Origin: Moellerella sp963519845
GTDB lineage: Bacteria > Pseudomonadota > Gammaproteobacteria > Enterobacterales > Enterobacteriaceae
Assembly (NCBI GenBank): GCA_963519845.1
Contig: CAUQNX010000002.1
Location: 124,001 to 188,000, forward strand
DNA length: 64,000 nt
Direction: 5' to 3'
The notes below the pieces were generated by a model, which worked only from the letters and a program-made list of their open reading frames with translations, had not been told where the DNA came from and did not search any database. Each line of letters begins with the position of its first letter. Position 1 is the first letter of the stretch. Shown piece after piece: positions 35,260 through 43,954 of the stretch. The position numbers were made by a program, and so were the translations under genes.

Positions 35260-36222
35260 TTATTTAAGGGTTTTGATAATATTTATCTCTTTATCATTCA
35301 TCTTTTTACTCAGAGTATCAATTTCCTCTGTTCCGTATGTCTTACTTATCTGCTCAATAATCATTTCTTTCGTTCTATTATCAAAAGAGACTGGATTAGC
35401 TAACTGCTGTTCCCAAAGTTTTTCCATGCCAGGTGCTAAGTGTTCTAAAAAATGAGTTATTCCGCCTTCTCCTCCACCTAAATGGAAAGATAAGAATGGC
35501 CCGCCTGAAACCCATCTAATACCTAATGAAGAAGTGACAATATTATCTAATTCATCAACACTCACTATTCCCTCTTGTACTAAGTAAACACATTCTCTAA
35601 ATATTGCGGATTGAAGTCTATTCGCCACAAAACCTGAGCACTCTTTCTTGACTAATCTTGGCTCTTTTCCTAATGAATGATAAAAACACATTGCGTGATT
35701 GACGAGATCACTACTCTGTACTTTACCCGGCACGACTTCAACGAGCGGCATTAAATGAGGAGGATTAAATGGATGTCCAATAATTAAACGGCTTTTATCT
35801 TTCAATTTTAGACTTTGCTCTGTTGCAGTCAAACCTGAACTTGATGAATAAAAACAAGCATGACTAGGAGCATAGGATTCAATTTCTGCCCATAAGTTTA
35901 TTTTGAAATCTTTATTTTCTGGTCCATTCTCTTGAATATAATCAGCATCTACAACTGCTTTTTTTATATCTTTTTCAAAATAAAGATGTGCGTTATTAAT
36001 TGTAACATTTGAGTCATTAAACCCTATATCTGAAAGCTCTAATAATATTTTTTTAATATGACTGACTATTTCTTTCTCAATTCCATCTTTAGGATCGCAA
36101 ATGGTTACTCTCATTTTATGTGCTAGGAATATGGCAGCCCAAGATGCACCAATAACGCCACCACCGATGACTGTTACTTTTTTATTTTTTAAATCAATAT
36201 TATTAAGTTGAAGTTTTTTCAT
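35260..36222 (-). CDS. 3-hydroxyacyl-CoA dehydrogenase-like NAD oxidoreductase
   Basis: A 320-residue protein with the N-terminal NAD-binding motif VIGGGVIGASWAAIFLA, the catalytic His in IIGHPFNPPHLMPLVEVVPG, and the hinge SGFVANRLQSAIFREC leading to the helical C-terminal domain. This order matches 3-hydroxyacyl-CoA dehydrogenases and the related L-gulonate/L-carnitine 3-dehydrogenases. Its operon with a CaiB-type CoA-transferase favours a CoA-thioester or carnitine-like substrate. ATG at 36222 is used; the TTG two codons earlier is less likely. No regulator gene adjoins it. Confidence 0.82.
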   Translation of the reverse strand: MKKLQLNNIDLKNKKVTVIGGGVIGASWAAIFLAHKMRVTICDPKDGIEKEIVSHIKKILLELSDIGFNDSNVTINNAHLYFEKDIKKAVVDADYIQENGPENKDFKINLWAEIESYAPSHACFYSSSSGLTATEQSLKLKDKSRLIIGHPFNPPHLMPLVEVVPGKVQSSDLVNHAMCFYHSLGKEPRLVKKECSGFVANRLQSAIFRECVYLVQEGIVSVDELDNIVTSSLGIRWVSGGPFLSFHLGGGEGGITHFLEHLAPGMEKLWEQQLANPVSFDNRTKEMIIEQISKTYGTEEIDTLSKKMNDKEINIIKTLK

Positions 36223-36985
36223 ATGCAAACCATTTATTGTTGAGTGGTATTACATAAGCTAGATTAATTCCCCAACCATTTGTTAGCAATAAATGCTGGG
36301 TATTCTAAATTAGATTTTATTTTATACCTAAAGTAGGCGCAACGTCAGCTTCAATCAATAATTTAACATTAAATGCCATTGGAATAAATTATAGGTGTTT
36401 ATAAAAAATAATTTCGACAATTAAATTTAAAAACATTAACAGTGTAACATTTAGTAAAATTTCGCTCTATTAAGTTACGGCCACTTACTCTTCTATACCC
36501 ATATATTTTTAATTTATAACAAAGCGATTATTTAATAATAAACCATCTGGTTAGAGAGAAAAATATAACCATTATAACACCTAACTTTTAGTTATATATA
36601 GACTAATAAATTCTTATACGCTATTATATAGGAATTCAGATTTCCCATCCTTCATTCAATAATACTCATATTCTGGACTCTCTTTTGTTACCTTAGTTCC
36701 GAGCACCACAGGAAGTCGGATAATTAACATAAGCTGATATTTGTCTTGTGCATTCGACAGCACAGTGAAACTCTGGTGTATAGCAGGTATAAGCAGAAGG
36801 CATTCTAAGGCGAGAAAGAGAGAGTTAAAAATTTTCCATTCCAAACAATTATTAACCCTCTCCTCATCATTTCTTAGCAGAGAAATCAGCATATTATTGC
36901 TCTTACATTTCTCCTTCTCTTACATTATGGGGTATATTAGGGGCACTATCGTAAAAATATTTTTTTATAACAGGTAACATTAACA
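36223..36985. other. AT-rich spacer
   Basis: This should hold promoters for the dehydrogenase gene and yajD. Two overlapping frames on opposite strands (36656-36892 and 36741-36977) have no RBS or family resemblance, and I do not count them as genes. Confidence 0.4.
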
Positions 36986-37333
36986 ATGGCTCTTATCCCA
37001 AAAAACTACACGCGGCTGGAAAGCGGCTACCGTGAAAAAGCATTAAAAATCTATCCATGGGTATGTGGACGCTGCACACGAGAGTTTGTTTATTCAAACC
37101 TACGCGAATTAACCGTTCACCATATCGATCACGACCATACTAATAACCCGGCAGATGGGAGCAACTGGGAGTTATTATGTCTGTTTTGCCATGACCACGA
37201 ACATTCGAAATATACAGAAGCTGATCAGTACGGCACCAGCATAGTGGCCGGAGAGGATGCACAAGACGATGTTGCAGCAGCAACCTATAACCCTTTTGCT
37301 GATTTAAAGTCGATGCTTAATAAGAAAAAATAA
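36986..37333 (+). CDS. yajD: YajD, HNH-nuclease-domain protein
   Basis: A 115-residue protein nearly identical to E. coli YajD, same length. It holds an HNH fold with two CxxC/H zinc pairs: VCGRCTREF near residue 26-34 and LCLFCHDHEHSKY near 68-80. The HNH core is LTVHHIDHDHTNNP. The family is presumed to be a nuclease, but its biological role is not established. It is monocistronic and followed by a strong hairpin. The high conservation against a fast-changing background suggests a core function. Confidence 0.95.
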   Translation: MALIPKNYTRLESGYREKALKIYPWVCGRCTREFVYSNLRELTVHHIDHDHTNNPADGSNWELLCLFCHDHEHSKYTEADQYGTSIVAGEDAQDDVAAATYNPFADLKSMLNKKK

Positions 37334-37358
37334 TGTTAACGTCGCTTATGATATTAAG

Positions 37359-37403
37359 CCGCCTGCCTTATTCGCTTATCCTATTTGATAGCAAGGTGGG
37401 CGG
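37359..37403 (+). terminator. Hairpin behind yajD
   Basis: CCGCCTGCCTT (37359-37369) pairs with AAGGTGGGCGG (37393-37403), with G-U wobbles, over a long loop; ATTTAAT follows. It is a likely though not classic terminator. Confidence 0.5.
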
Positions 37404-38021
37404 ATTTAATGCGAGAAAAATTAGAGATAATAGTGGTAATTAATGAGATAGCAATTTATCGGCCAAATTTTGAAATGTCAGCTGAAAATTATCTGTTATT
37501 TTCGGCTATCTAATCTATTTTTGATTATTATCCTTTTTAAGGCTTATGCCTTGCCCATCATAATGCTAGCTTAATTATCTATTTGTAAAAAAAATGCTAA
37601 TAATTATACATTCTCGCGTTGCTTTAAAACGCGATTGGCATATTTAGTGTCGCTAAAAAGCTGAGTGGGATTTTACTGACAGACCTCATGTAATAACTGA
37701 ACTGCTGGGATTCATCATTAGCTTTATCATAATCTGGTCTTAAGGTTGCACAAAATGCCATAGGTAAAGGATGAAAAGCGTGTAATACTAGAACAGCAAT
37801 TATTAATAAGTCAATCACATCTACTATTAATTAGAAATAACTTGAAATAACTTGAAATAAATCAAATGAAGATCACACTTTTTTGCAATCCCATTTTACG
37901 AGTGTCATTATTTATTTGCGTTCAAAGAATTCATAACCACTCTTAGAAGAATAGTGTTGTTTTTTCTTTAATATTTTTATTAACCCTAAGCTATTGGGAT
38001 ATCTTCATTAGAGGAATAGTA
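37404..38021. other. Spacer with one copy of a 45-bp dispersed repeat
   Basis: No supported gene. It holds the repeat at 37556-37600 and an open minus frame at 37624-37818 that starts with GTG, lacks an RBS and resembles no family I know. Confidence 0.4.
37556..37600 (+). repeat. 45-bp dispersed repeat, copy 1
   Basis: CATCATAATGCT opens a 45-base stretch that recurs at 42026-42070 with about seven mismatches and no gap. Each copy lies upstream of one of the two KTSC-domain genes. Confidence 0.7.
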
Positions 38022-38234
38022 ATGCGTAAACTCTACATAGACTCACCCGCTGTTAGCTCTATAAGTTATGATTGTGAATCCAAAGCCCTTGAGATTAGTT
38101 ACTATAACAAAGGGACTTATCAATATACAAACGTCCCCTTTGTCACATATCAAAGATTAATTGTGGCCAAAGACAAACAACAGTACGCTGATCGATACGT
38201 AACGGGTAAATATATCACAATAAAAAAAGATTAA
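38022..38234 (+). CDS. KTSC-domain protein A
   Basis: A 70-residue cytoplasmic protein that is a single KTSC domain (named after the lysyl-tRNA synthetase C-terminal region). Diagnostic parts are SPAVSSISYDCESKALEISY near the start, then YNKGTYQYTNVP and YQRLIVAKDK. Such small domains are common in phages and accessory regions, and their role is unknown. GAGGAATAGTA precedes the ATG. It is a paralogue of the gene at 43010. Confidence 0.8.
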   Translation: MRKLYIDSPAVSSISYDCESKALEISYYNKGTYQYTNVPFVTYQRLIVAKDKQQYADRYVTGKYITIKKD

Positions 38235-39312
38235 TTATTACCCTCTCTTTCTTAGTTTCAATTTTACTAATAACCTTTTATATACTAAGACATTATTGGG
38301 ATATAAATACTAAGTAATAACCAATAAACGCTAGGATTAGAGAGATAATAACGGGCAGACTGCACTCATCATAATACGATGATTATTTTCCGCTCGGTTT
38401 AGCAGAAAAGAAAATGGAAACATAATAAAACGGGAGTAATTAGGCTCCCGTTAATAGTTTCAAATGCTAATTAATTATACACTTGATATTTTATCGCTAA
38501 ATTAACTGTATTTTAGCCAATTAGCATCAAAGTCTGATTGCGATATGAGCTAAGTTCAAGAATAAGGCTCATTATGTATATAATTATATTTTCACTCATG
38601 ATATGACAAAATTTATAAAACCTATAATCACCTAATGGAAAAAGTTTTCTTGGTTAAGGTTTATAATATATCCACTAAAAGTAAATATATCTAATTTTAT
38701 CATTTTTCGGTGACGAGTAAATTATATGTATATCTGTCGCAGCTCAAAATTCAAAGGTACTGCAATGTAAATACAAAATAAATTAATAGCAAAATACAAT
38801 GTGGAATATTATAGAGATAGGAGTCATATAGCTATATATATAGCTATAGCTGGAGCTGTTTTATCGGATATCGCTAATATTTGCACTTTTATAGCAACTA
38901 TATTTTTATAACAAGAAATAATGGGGAAGTCATATTCAACTAATGATGGAGCGCGGTGATTTAACGAACTAAAATTCTATACCCTTATAAATTATAGGTT
39001 CTATAAATTTATAAGTTAGTTATAACAGCCACTCTAAACAACCCACTGTAACCTTTTCAGGCCCTGACAAGCAGGTATCACTAACATCCGTTTGCATGAA
39101 TAAATAAAATATCAGTGAATCGATACAACATGAATATAGCTCATGTTGTAATGAAATTAAGTCGCTTTCCCTCATTCAATAACTCTGGCATAAAATATGC
39201 AATATTAACTTATTGATAACATGAAGATTGATAATAGAGAAAACGAGTAACTTTTGGGCAATTAAGAAGTGAATGCCGTTTTCATATCAACGCTTAGGGA
39301 TGCCAGACCACA
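38235..39312. other. AT-rich spacer with hairpin and palindrome
   Basis: No gene is supported in 1.08 kb. AACGGGAG (38429-38436) pairs perfectly with CTCCCGTT (38445-38452), a likely transcript end. A perfect 22-bp palindrome, TATAGCTATATATATAGCTA plus TA, lies at 38827-38848. The final 100 bases should hold the mesX promoter. I saw no MetJ box. Confidence 0.45.
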
Positions 39313-40290
39313 ATGAATAAAGACTTTACATTTACGATAAAGCGCAGTCTTTTCGATGAAAATTATAACCCATCTGAAAATACGCGTATTACAACTAACT
39401 TTGCTAATTTGGCCAGAGGACAAGACCGTCAGAGAAATTTGCGCAATACTTTAGTGATGATTGACAATCGTTTCAATTCACTAGCCCATTGGGATAACCC
39501 TAAAGGAGAGCGTTATTCTGTGGAACTAGAAATCATTTCTGTTGAGATGAATATTGAAGGCAATGGCAATACCTTCCCTGTGATTGAAATATTAAAAACG
39601 AACATTATTGATAAAAAAACTCACCAACGTATTGAAGGCATTGTTGGGAATAATTTCTCTTCTTACGTACGAGATTATGACTTTAGCGTATTGCTATTAG
39701 AGCATAATAAAAACCAATCTGAGTTTAGCATTCCAGATAACTTTGGTTACTTGCATGGAAACATATTTAAATATTTTGTTAACTCAAATGAATATAAAGA
39801 GAACTTTAATAAATCACCGATAATCTGTTTAAGCGTCTCAAATAAAGACACTTATCATAGAACAGGGAATCAACATCCGGTCTTAGGCATAGAATATCAG
39901 CAAAGTGACGCTTCCTTAACTGAACAATATTTCAAAAAAATGGGGCTACAGGTTCGTTATTTTATGCCTCAAAACAGTGCTGCGCCTTTGGCTTTTTATT
40001 TTTCTGGCGATCTACTGAGTGATTACACTGATATTGAGCTGATCAGTACCATCAGTACGATGGAGACTTTCCAAAAAATTTACCGACCTGAAATTTATAA
40101 TGCTAACTCTGTCGCAGGACAATGCTATCAGCCAAGCCTAAATCAGCAGGATTATTCATTAACAAAAATTGTTTATGACCGCGAAGAACGTAGCCAGTTG
40201 GCTATTGAGCAGGGGAAATTTACTGAAGAACACTTTATTAAACCCTACAAGAATATTCTTGAGCAATGGTCTGCTGACTACACTCTTTGA
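39313..40290 (+). CDS. mesX: MesX (DUF1852), partner of core methionine synthase MesD
   Basis: A 325-residue cytoplasmic protein of the DUF1852 family. The start is KDFTFTIKRSLFDENYNPSE, followed by TNFANLARGQDRQRNLRNTL and the conserved YRPEIYNANSVAGQ near the end. DUF1852 proteins occur next to short MetE-like enzymes; published genetic work on folate-independent methionine synthases named the pair MesX and MesD. MesX is needed for MesD activity and may be an oxygenase. Here it sits 27 bases ahead of mesD in the same direction. The RBS is weak (AGGGATG is about 13 bases from the ATG). Confidence 0.85.
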   Translation: MNKDFTFTIKRSLFDENYNPSENTRITTNFANLARGQDRQRNLRNTLVMIDNRFNSLAHWDNPKGERYSVELEIISVEMNIEGNGNTFPVIEILKTNIIDKKTHQRIEGIVGNNFSSYVRDYDFSVLLLEHNKNQSEFSIPDNFGYLHGNIFKYFVNSNEYKENFNKSPIICLSVSNKDTYHRTGNQHPVLGIEYQQSDASLTEQYFKKMGLQVRYFMPQNSAAPLAFYFSGDLLSDYTDIELISTISTMETFQKIYRPEIYNANSVAGQCYQPSLNQQDYSLTKIVYDREERSQLAIEQGKFTEEHFIKPYKNILEQWSADYTL

Positions 40291-40317
40291 TTAACGGAAA
40301 ATAAAAGGTCATCTATT

Positions 40318-41349
40318 ATGAAAATATTGCTACCTACCTCAACTGCTGGGAGTTTACCCAAACCATCTTGGCTTGCACAACCTGAGACACTTTGGTCTCC
40401 ATGGAAATTACAAAATGAGGAATTAATTGAGGGAAAACAAGATGCTCTTCGCTTATCTCTGGAAGATCAACTAAGGGCAGGTATCGATATTGTGAGTGAT
40501 GGAGAGCAAACGCGCCAACACTTTGTCACCACCTTTATTGAACACCTCAGCGGCGTTGATTTTGAGAAACGTCAGGTTGTTAAAATTCGTGATCGCTATG
40601 ATGCAAGCGTACCGACAGTCGTTGGTGCTGTGGCTCGTCAAAAACCCGTTTTTGTGGAAGATGCCAAATTTTTACGTCAACTGACCAAGCAACCTATTAA
40701 ATGGGCTCTGCCAGGTCCCATGACAATGATAGATACGCTCTATGATAATCACTATAAAAGCCGTGAAAAACTCGCTTGGGAATTCGCGAAAATCCTCAAT
40801 CAAGAGGCAAGAGAATTAGAGGCTGCTGGTGTCGATATTATCCAATTTGATGAACCCGCTTTTAATGTTTTCTTTGATGAAGTGAATGATTGGGGCATCG
40901 CCGCTTTAGAAAAAGCCATTGAAGGGCTTAAATGTGAAACTGCTGTACATATCTGTTATGGATATGGCATCAAGGCCAATACCGATTGGAAAAAGACGCT
41001 GGGGTCAGAGTGGAGGCAATATGAAGAAGCCTTTCCTAAACTGCAAACCTCTAATATCGATATAATTTCACTAGAATGTCACAACTCACATGTTCCAATG
41101 GATCTACTTGAACTGATCCGCGGTAAAAAAGTGATGGTAGGGGCTATTGACGTGGCGACCAATACCATAGAGACACCAGAGGAAGTCGCCAATACATTAC
41201 GGAAAGCACTTCAGTTTGTTGATGCCGACAAGCTCTATCCTTCGACTAACTGTGGGATGGCGCCTTTATCTCGTCAAGTAGCTAGAGGCAAACTCAATGC
41301 CTTAAGCGCAGGTGCAGAGATCATCCGCAGAGAACTCTCAACGAAATAA
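40318..41349 (+). CDS. mesD: MesD, short folate-independent methionine synthase (core MetE)
   Basis: A 343-residue enzyme equal to the C-terminal catalytic barrel of MetE without the N-terminal folate-binding domain. Signature parts are STAGSLPKP near the start, IDIVSDGEQTR, WALPGPMTMIDTLYDNHY, FDEPAFNVFFDEV, and zinc-ligand positions in AVHICYGYG (His/Cys near 210), ISLECHNSH (near 252) and STNCGMAPL (Cys near 311). Such enzymes methylate homocysteine from a non-folate donor that is not known for MesD. AAAGG lies nine bases before the ATG. A small perfect hairpin follows the gene. Confidence 0.88.
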   Translation: MKILLPTSTAGSLPKPSWLAQPETLWSPWKLQNEELIEGKQDALRLSLEDQLRAGIDIVSDGEQTRQHFVTTFIEHLSGVDFEKRQVVKIRDRYDASVPTVVGAVARQKPVFVEDAKFLRQLTKQPIKWALPGPMTMIDTLYDNHYKSREKLAWEFAKILNQEARELEAAGVDIIQFDEPAFNVFFDEVNDWGIAALEKAIEGLKCETAVHICYGYGIKANTDWKKTLGSEWRQYEEAFPKLQTSNIDIISLECHNSHVPMDLLELIRGKKVMVGAIDVATNTIETPEEVANTLRKALQFVDADKLYPSTNCGMAPLSRQVARGKLNALSAGAEIIRRELSTK

Positions 41350-41390
41350 TCGCACCAAAGATAAGAGCATTTAAAAAATTAAAACCATGC

Positions 41391-41413
41391 TTGGCGATCT
41401 GATCAATCGCCAA
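41391..41413 (+). terminator. Hairpin behind mesD
   Basis: TTGGCGAT pairs perfectly with ATCGCCAA over a 7-base loop, with TTGTTTT nine bases further on. It is a plausible weak terminator for mesXD. Confidence 0.5.
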
Positions 41414-41435
41414 ATATCCTTGTTTTAGCAGATAA

Positions 41436-41867
41436 GAATACAAGCTCGCTGACGATCATTTGCCCATCAAACCTACCATCAATTTTTTCAGACAATTAAT
41501 TTTGAAACACAGACACGTGAGAGATAGCTCTTTGCAGATGCTCCGAAAAGTGGCTCAAGCCTTCAATAACGATTATAATAGTGAGAACGACGTTTACGAC
41601 ATTGTCTATTATATTTTTAAAACGCAGGATTCAGCTGATTTTGAACAAATAGTCCAACAATTGACTGAACAGACTGAAAAACATCGGGAGGCTATTATGA
41701 ATATTGCACAACGCCTACAAGATAAAGGTCGACAAGAAGGTATTGAGCAAGGTATCAAACAAGAAAAATTACGTGCCGCACGCAATCTGCTCAAAAACGG
41801 TGTTAGCCTTGAATTAATAAAAGAAAGCATTGGATTGAGCCGTGAAGAGCTTATATCTCTGCAATAA
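41436..41867 (+). pseudogene. C-terminal fragment of an Rpn/YhgA-family nuclease (PD-(D/E)XK transposase family)
   Basis: This frame has no proper start (TTG without an RBS) and covers about 140 residues, less than half of a normal Rpn protein of around 300. The tail is diagnostic: MNIAQRLQDKGRQEGIEQGI followed by ARNLLKNGVSLELIKESIGL, the repetitive charged helix and C-terminal motif of recombination-promoting nucleases. The N-terminal PD-(D/E)XK nuclease core is missing. It lies between mesD and one copy of the 45-bp repeat. Confidence 0.8.
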
Positions 41868-42025
41868 ATTCCTTCGAGTTCCCTGACTTTAAGGTAGGGA
41901 ACTCACTTATAAACACTAAAAAATCTTTTTACTCTACGGAATGGCATCAATCGTCTTATCACGACTTATCTAAAAACTCAAAAAAAATTTTTATGTTTCT
42001 TCTTTTTTCATCAATACATCTTTCT

Positions 42026-42070
42026 CATCATAATGCTGCTTTGATTATCTATTTGTAAAATAATTCCTAA
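42026..42070 (+). repeat. 45-bp dispersed repeat, copy 2
   Basis: Matches the copy at 37556-37600 at about 38 of 45 positions (CATCATAATGCT, then TTATCTATTTGTAAAA). It lies between the Rpn fragment and ymjA. Confidence 0.7.
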
Positions 42071-42125
42071 CATCAAAAGATCTATTGACTCATTAGCATT
42101 CATTTTAAAATAGCCTAAGTAGATG

Positions 42126-42371
42126 CTACTCATTGCCCCATTGATTCAGAAACGTGGCTATTTCATCAATACGCAACTCGTTAATACCCGCTTCATTGGC
42201 CATCTCTTTCTGCGCATTCTCACTGATTTCTTCGTTATTCATTAAACGAGTGAGCAGCAACTGGAAATAGCGTGCAAGGGATTCGCGTTCTTGCTCACTC
42301 ACCGGATCTGTGGCTTCCGTTAAATATTCATCTGCAATGTCATAATATTTAAGCGGTACTTCATTATTCAT
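42126..42371 (-). CDS. ymjA: YmjA (DUF2543 family) small protein
   Basis: An 81-residue, acidic, all-helical protein, the same length as E. coli YmjA. Matching stretches include VPLKYYDIADEY near the start, the central LARYFQLLLTRLMNNEEISE, and the ending IDEIATFLNQWGNE. GGAG is seven bases before the ATG. The function is unknown in all species I am aware of. It has no signal or membrane segment and stands alone. Confidence 0.85.
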   Translation of the reverse strand: MNNEVPLKYYDIADEYLTEATDPVSEQERESLARYFQLLLTRLMNNEEISENAQKEMANEAGINELRIDEIATFLNQWGNE

Positions 42372-42690
42372 AAATATCTCCTATGGATTAATGTCTATAT
42401 CAGTTTCAGCGTCTGACTTGTGTGAAGGCACTAGTCGTACGGGTGGATTGACTAAATTACTTTATAGTGAACCCTGTACCTACTTTAACATTAGTTGGTG
42501 ATATTTGATTATACCTTTCTGTTTATTTGCGTCTCTTTTTTTAATTGCTGATCAGCACTAGGCTTTAAATACTCCTCTTGACTTGGTATATTAAATAGAG
42601 AGCTATTACTGTCGCGCTCACCAATCTAATTTAGACATTATTTTTATATTCTTAGTTTATTAAAAAACCATTTTATTAAAATAAAGTGAG
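42372..42690. other. Spacer upstream of ymjA
   Basis: AT-rich region with the ymjA promoter on the minus strand. I see no gene, hairpin with T-run or repeat in it. Confidence 0.4.
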
Positions 42691-42834
42691 TTATTTTGTT
42701 TCAATAACTTCTTTTTTAGAATCACTTTCGTCACTAAATATCCATGATACTATTACTAATAGCAGGATAGGAAAAATAATTAACGCAGCTATAATTGAGA
42801 ATATAACAACTGTTATTCCATCGTACGCCCCCAT
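42691..42834 (-). CDS. 47-residue putative single-helix membrane protein
   Basis: The ATG at 42834 opens a 47-codon frame: MGAYDGITVV, a strongly hydrophobic helix (IFSIIAALIIFPILLLVIVS), then the charged tail DESDSKKEVIETK. This fits a small inner-membrane protein with its C-terminus in the cytoplasm. No good ribosome site precedes the ATG, which lowers confidence. I do not recognise a homologue, and no partner gene adjoins it. Confidence 0.5.
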   Translation of the reverse strand: MGAYDGITVVIFSIIAALIIFPILLLVIVSWIFSDESDSKKEVIETK

Positions 42835-43009
42835 AAGTTTAGATTAAATAACTTTATTCTTAAGGATCATCAAATATATATTCTGTACAAAAGCATAAAA
42901 TACATTAATATTTTTAATGTGATCAACCTCAATATTTGATATTACCGAAAAGTAAACTAGACTTCTAACATACACCTACTGCATGTTGTTTTTTCTCTAA
43001 AGGTTTAAT

Positions 43010-43222
43010 ATGTACAGATTGAGAATTAATTCAGAAGCAATTGAATTTATTGAGTATAACCATAACAATCGAACCTTGGAAATTGGTTATCACAACAAAG
43101 CAATTCATCAATATAGAAATGTTCCGTATATCGAATATCAGAGATTAGTGACATCTAAGAATACACAGCGCCATATTGAGAAATACATCACAAATAATTA
43201 TATTACAACGTCAAAACACTAA
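43010..43222 (+). CDS. KTSC-domain protein B
   Basis: A 70-residue paralogue of the protein at 38022, aligned without gaps: shared elements include NNRTLEIGYHNKAIHQYRNV-P and YQRLVTSKNTQ. The N-terminal half has diverged. AAAGG lies eight bases before the ATG and a terminator follows. Even the bases upstream of both genes share TGTTGTTTTTTCT. Function unknown. Confidence 0.78.
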   Translation: MYRLRINSEAIEFIEYNHNNRTLEIGYHNKAIHQYRNVPYIEYQRLVTSKNTQRHIEKYITNNYITTSKH

Positions 43223-43243
43223 CTTCACTCTTTACTTTCCCTT

Positions 43244-43267
43244 CGCCTTACTTGTTGAGGCGTTTTT
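43244..43267 (+). terminator. Terminator of KTSC gene B
   Basis: CGCCT (43244-43248) pairs with AGGCG (43258-43262), followed by TTTTT, 22 bases behind the stop codon. Confidence 0.7.
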
Positions 43268-43269
43268 GC

Positions 43270-43297
43270 TTTCTTACTTTCTTACTTTCTTACTTTC
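43270..43297 (+). repeat. Tandem octamer repeat TTTCTTAC x3.5
   Basis: Three perfect copies of TTTCTTAC plus a half copy follow each other directly behind the KTSC B terminator. It is non-coding, and a natural site for slippage. Confidence 0.9.
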
Positions 43298-43618
43298 AAT
43301 TTTATAATTCATGGTAAGTTAAATAGAAAGATATATATATCCAAAACGTAGTGATAATTAACTTTTATTAGCGTGCTTATCTCGCCAAACCAGCCGCATC
43401 ACTCGCAATCTCGATAACTCATTTTTAGCTAATAAAAAACCACGCATAATATTCTATGTGTTAACTTCACTTTGACTGATTAGAATTTGCAGAGACGCAT
43501 ACCAAAAAAGACACCAGATGCTATTTTGACTGACCTAGATCTGATGTCTCTAACCACATAAGCCGCCAAAATAAAGAGTCTAACTCTCGATTAATGGGGA
43601 TTTAATAAGATCATATTA
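43298..43618. other. Spacer between KTSC B and the 111-aa gene
   Basis: AT-rich, no gene supported. No clear terminator of the following minus-strand gene is visible. Confidence 0.35.
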
Positions 43619-43954
43619 TTATATAATAGACTTAACAGTAATGTTCCAGCCTGTATTTTTATTACCAGAGGCACTGTAAAAATAACCACCTCTAAGCTGT
43701 TCCGGTTTTTTACCTGGTGCTGAGGCTATCTGGGTCGACTTAGATGACTTGTTATCAATATGAATTACCCCACCTTGAAGAGTTCCCAGCTCATTGCTAT
43801 CAAAAAGTGTGATTTCTGGTGAAAAAAGCTCATCCGTTAAATCAATATGAATATTGTAATGTCCTTTATCATACGCGTCTTTAAGTTGCTTATCAGTAAT
43901 TGGTTTCCCATTTTCGAATGGTAACTCGAAAAAACCTTCTAATTTTGTTGTCAT
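43619..43954 (-). CDS. Unknown soluble protein (111 aa)
   Basis: I do not recognise this protein. It starts MTTKLEGFFELPFENGKPIT and looks beta-rich, with a Gly-rich C-terminal part (LRGGYFYSASGNKNTGWNIT). No signal peptide, membrane segment or cysteine is present. AGGAG lies six bases before ATG 43954; the frame extends upstream to 44011, but that part is low-complexity and lacks an RBS. It is the first intact gene of the accessory region. Confidence 0.7.
   Translation of the reverse strand: MTTKLEGFFELPFENGKPITDKQLKDAYDKGHYNIHIDLTDELFSPEITLFDSNELGTLQGGVIHIDNKSSKSTQIASAPGKKPEQLRGGYFYSASGNKNTGWNITVKSII

Noticed and set aside
36656..36977. Two overlapping 78-codon frames on opposite strands
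   Set aside because: Neither has a ribosome site or recognisable motif; random open frames are expected in this spacer.
37624..37818. 64-codon minus frame
   Set aside because: GTG start without RBS; weakly protein-like, but no family or neighbour supports it.
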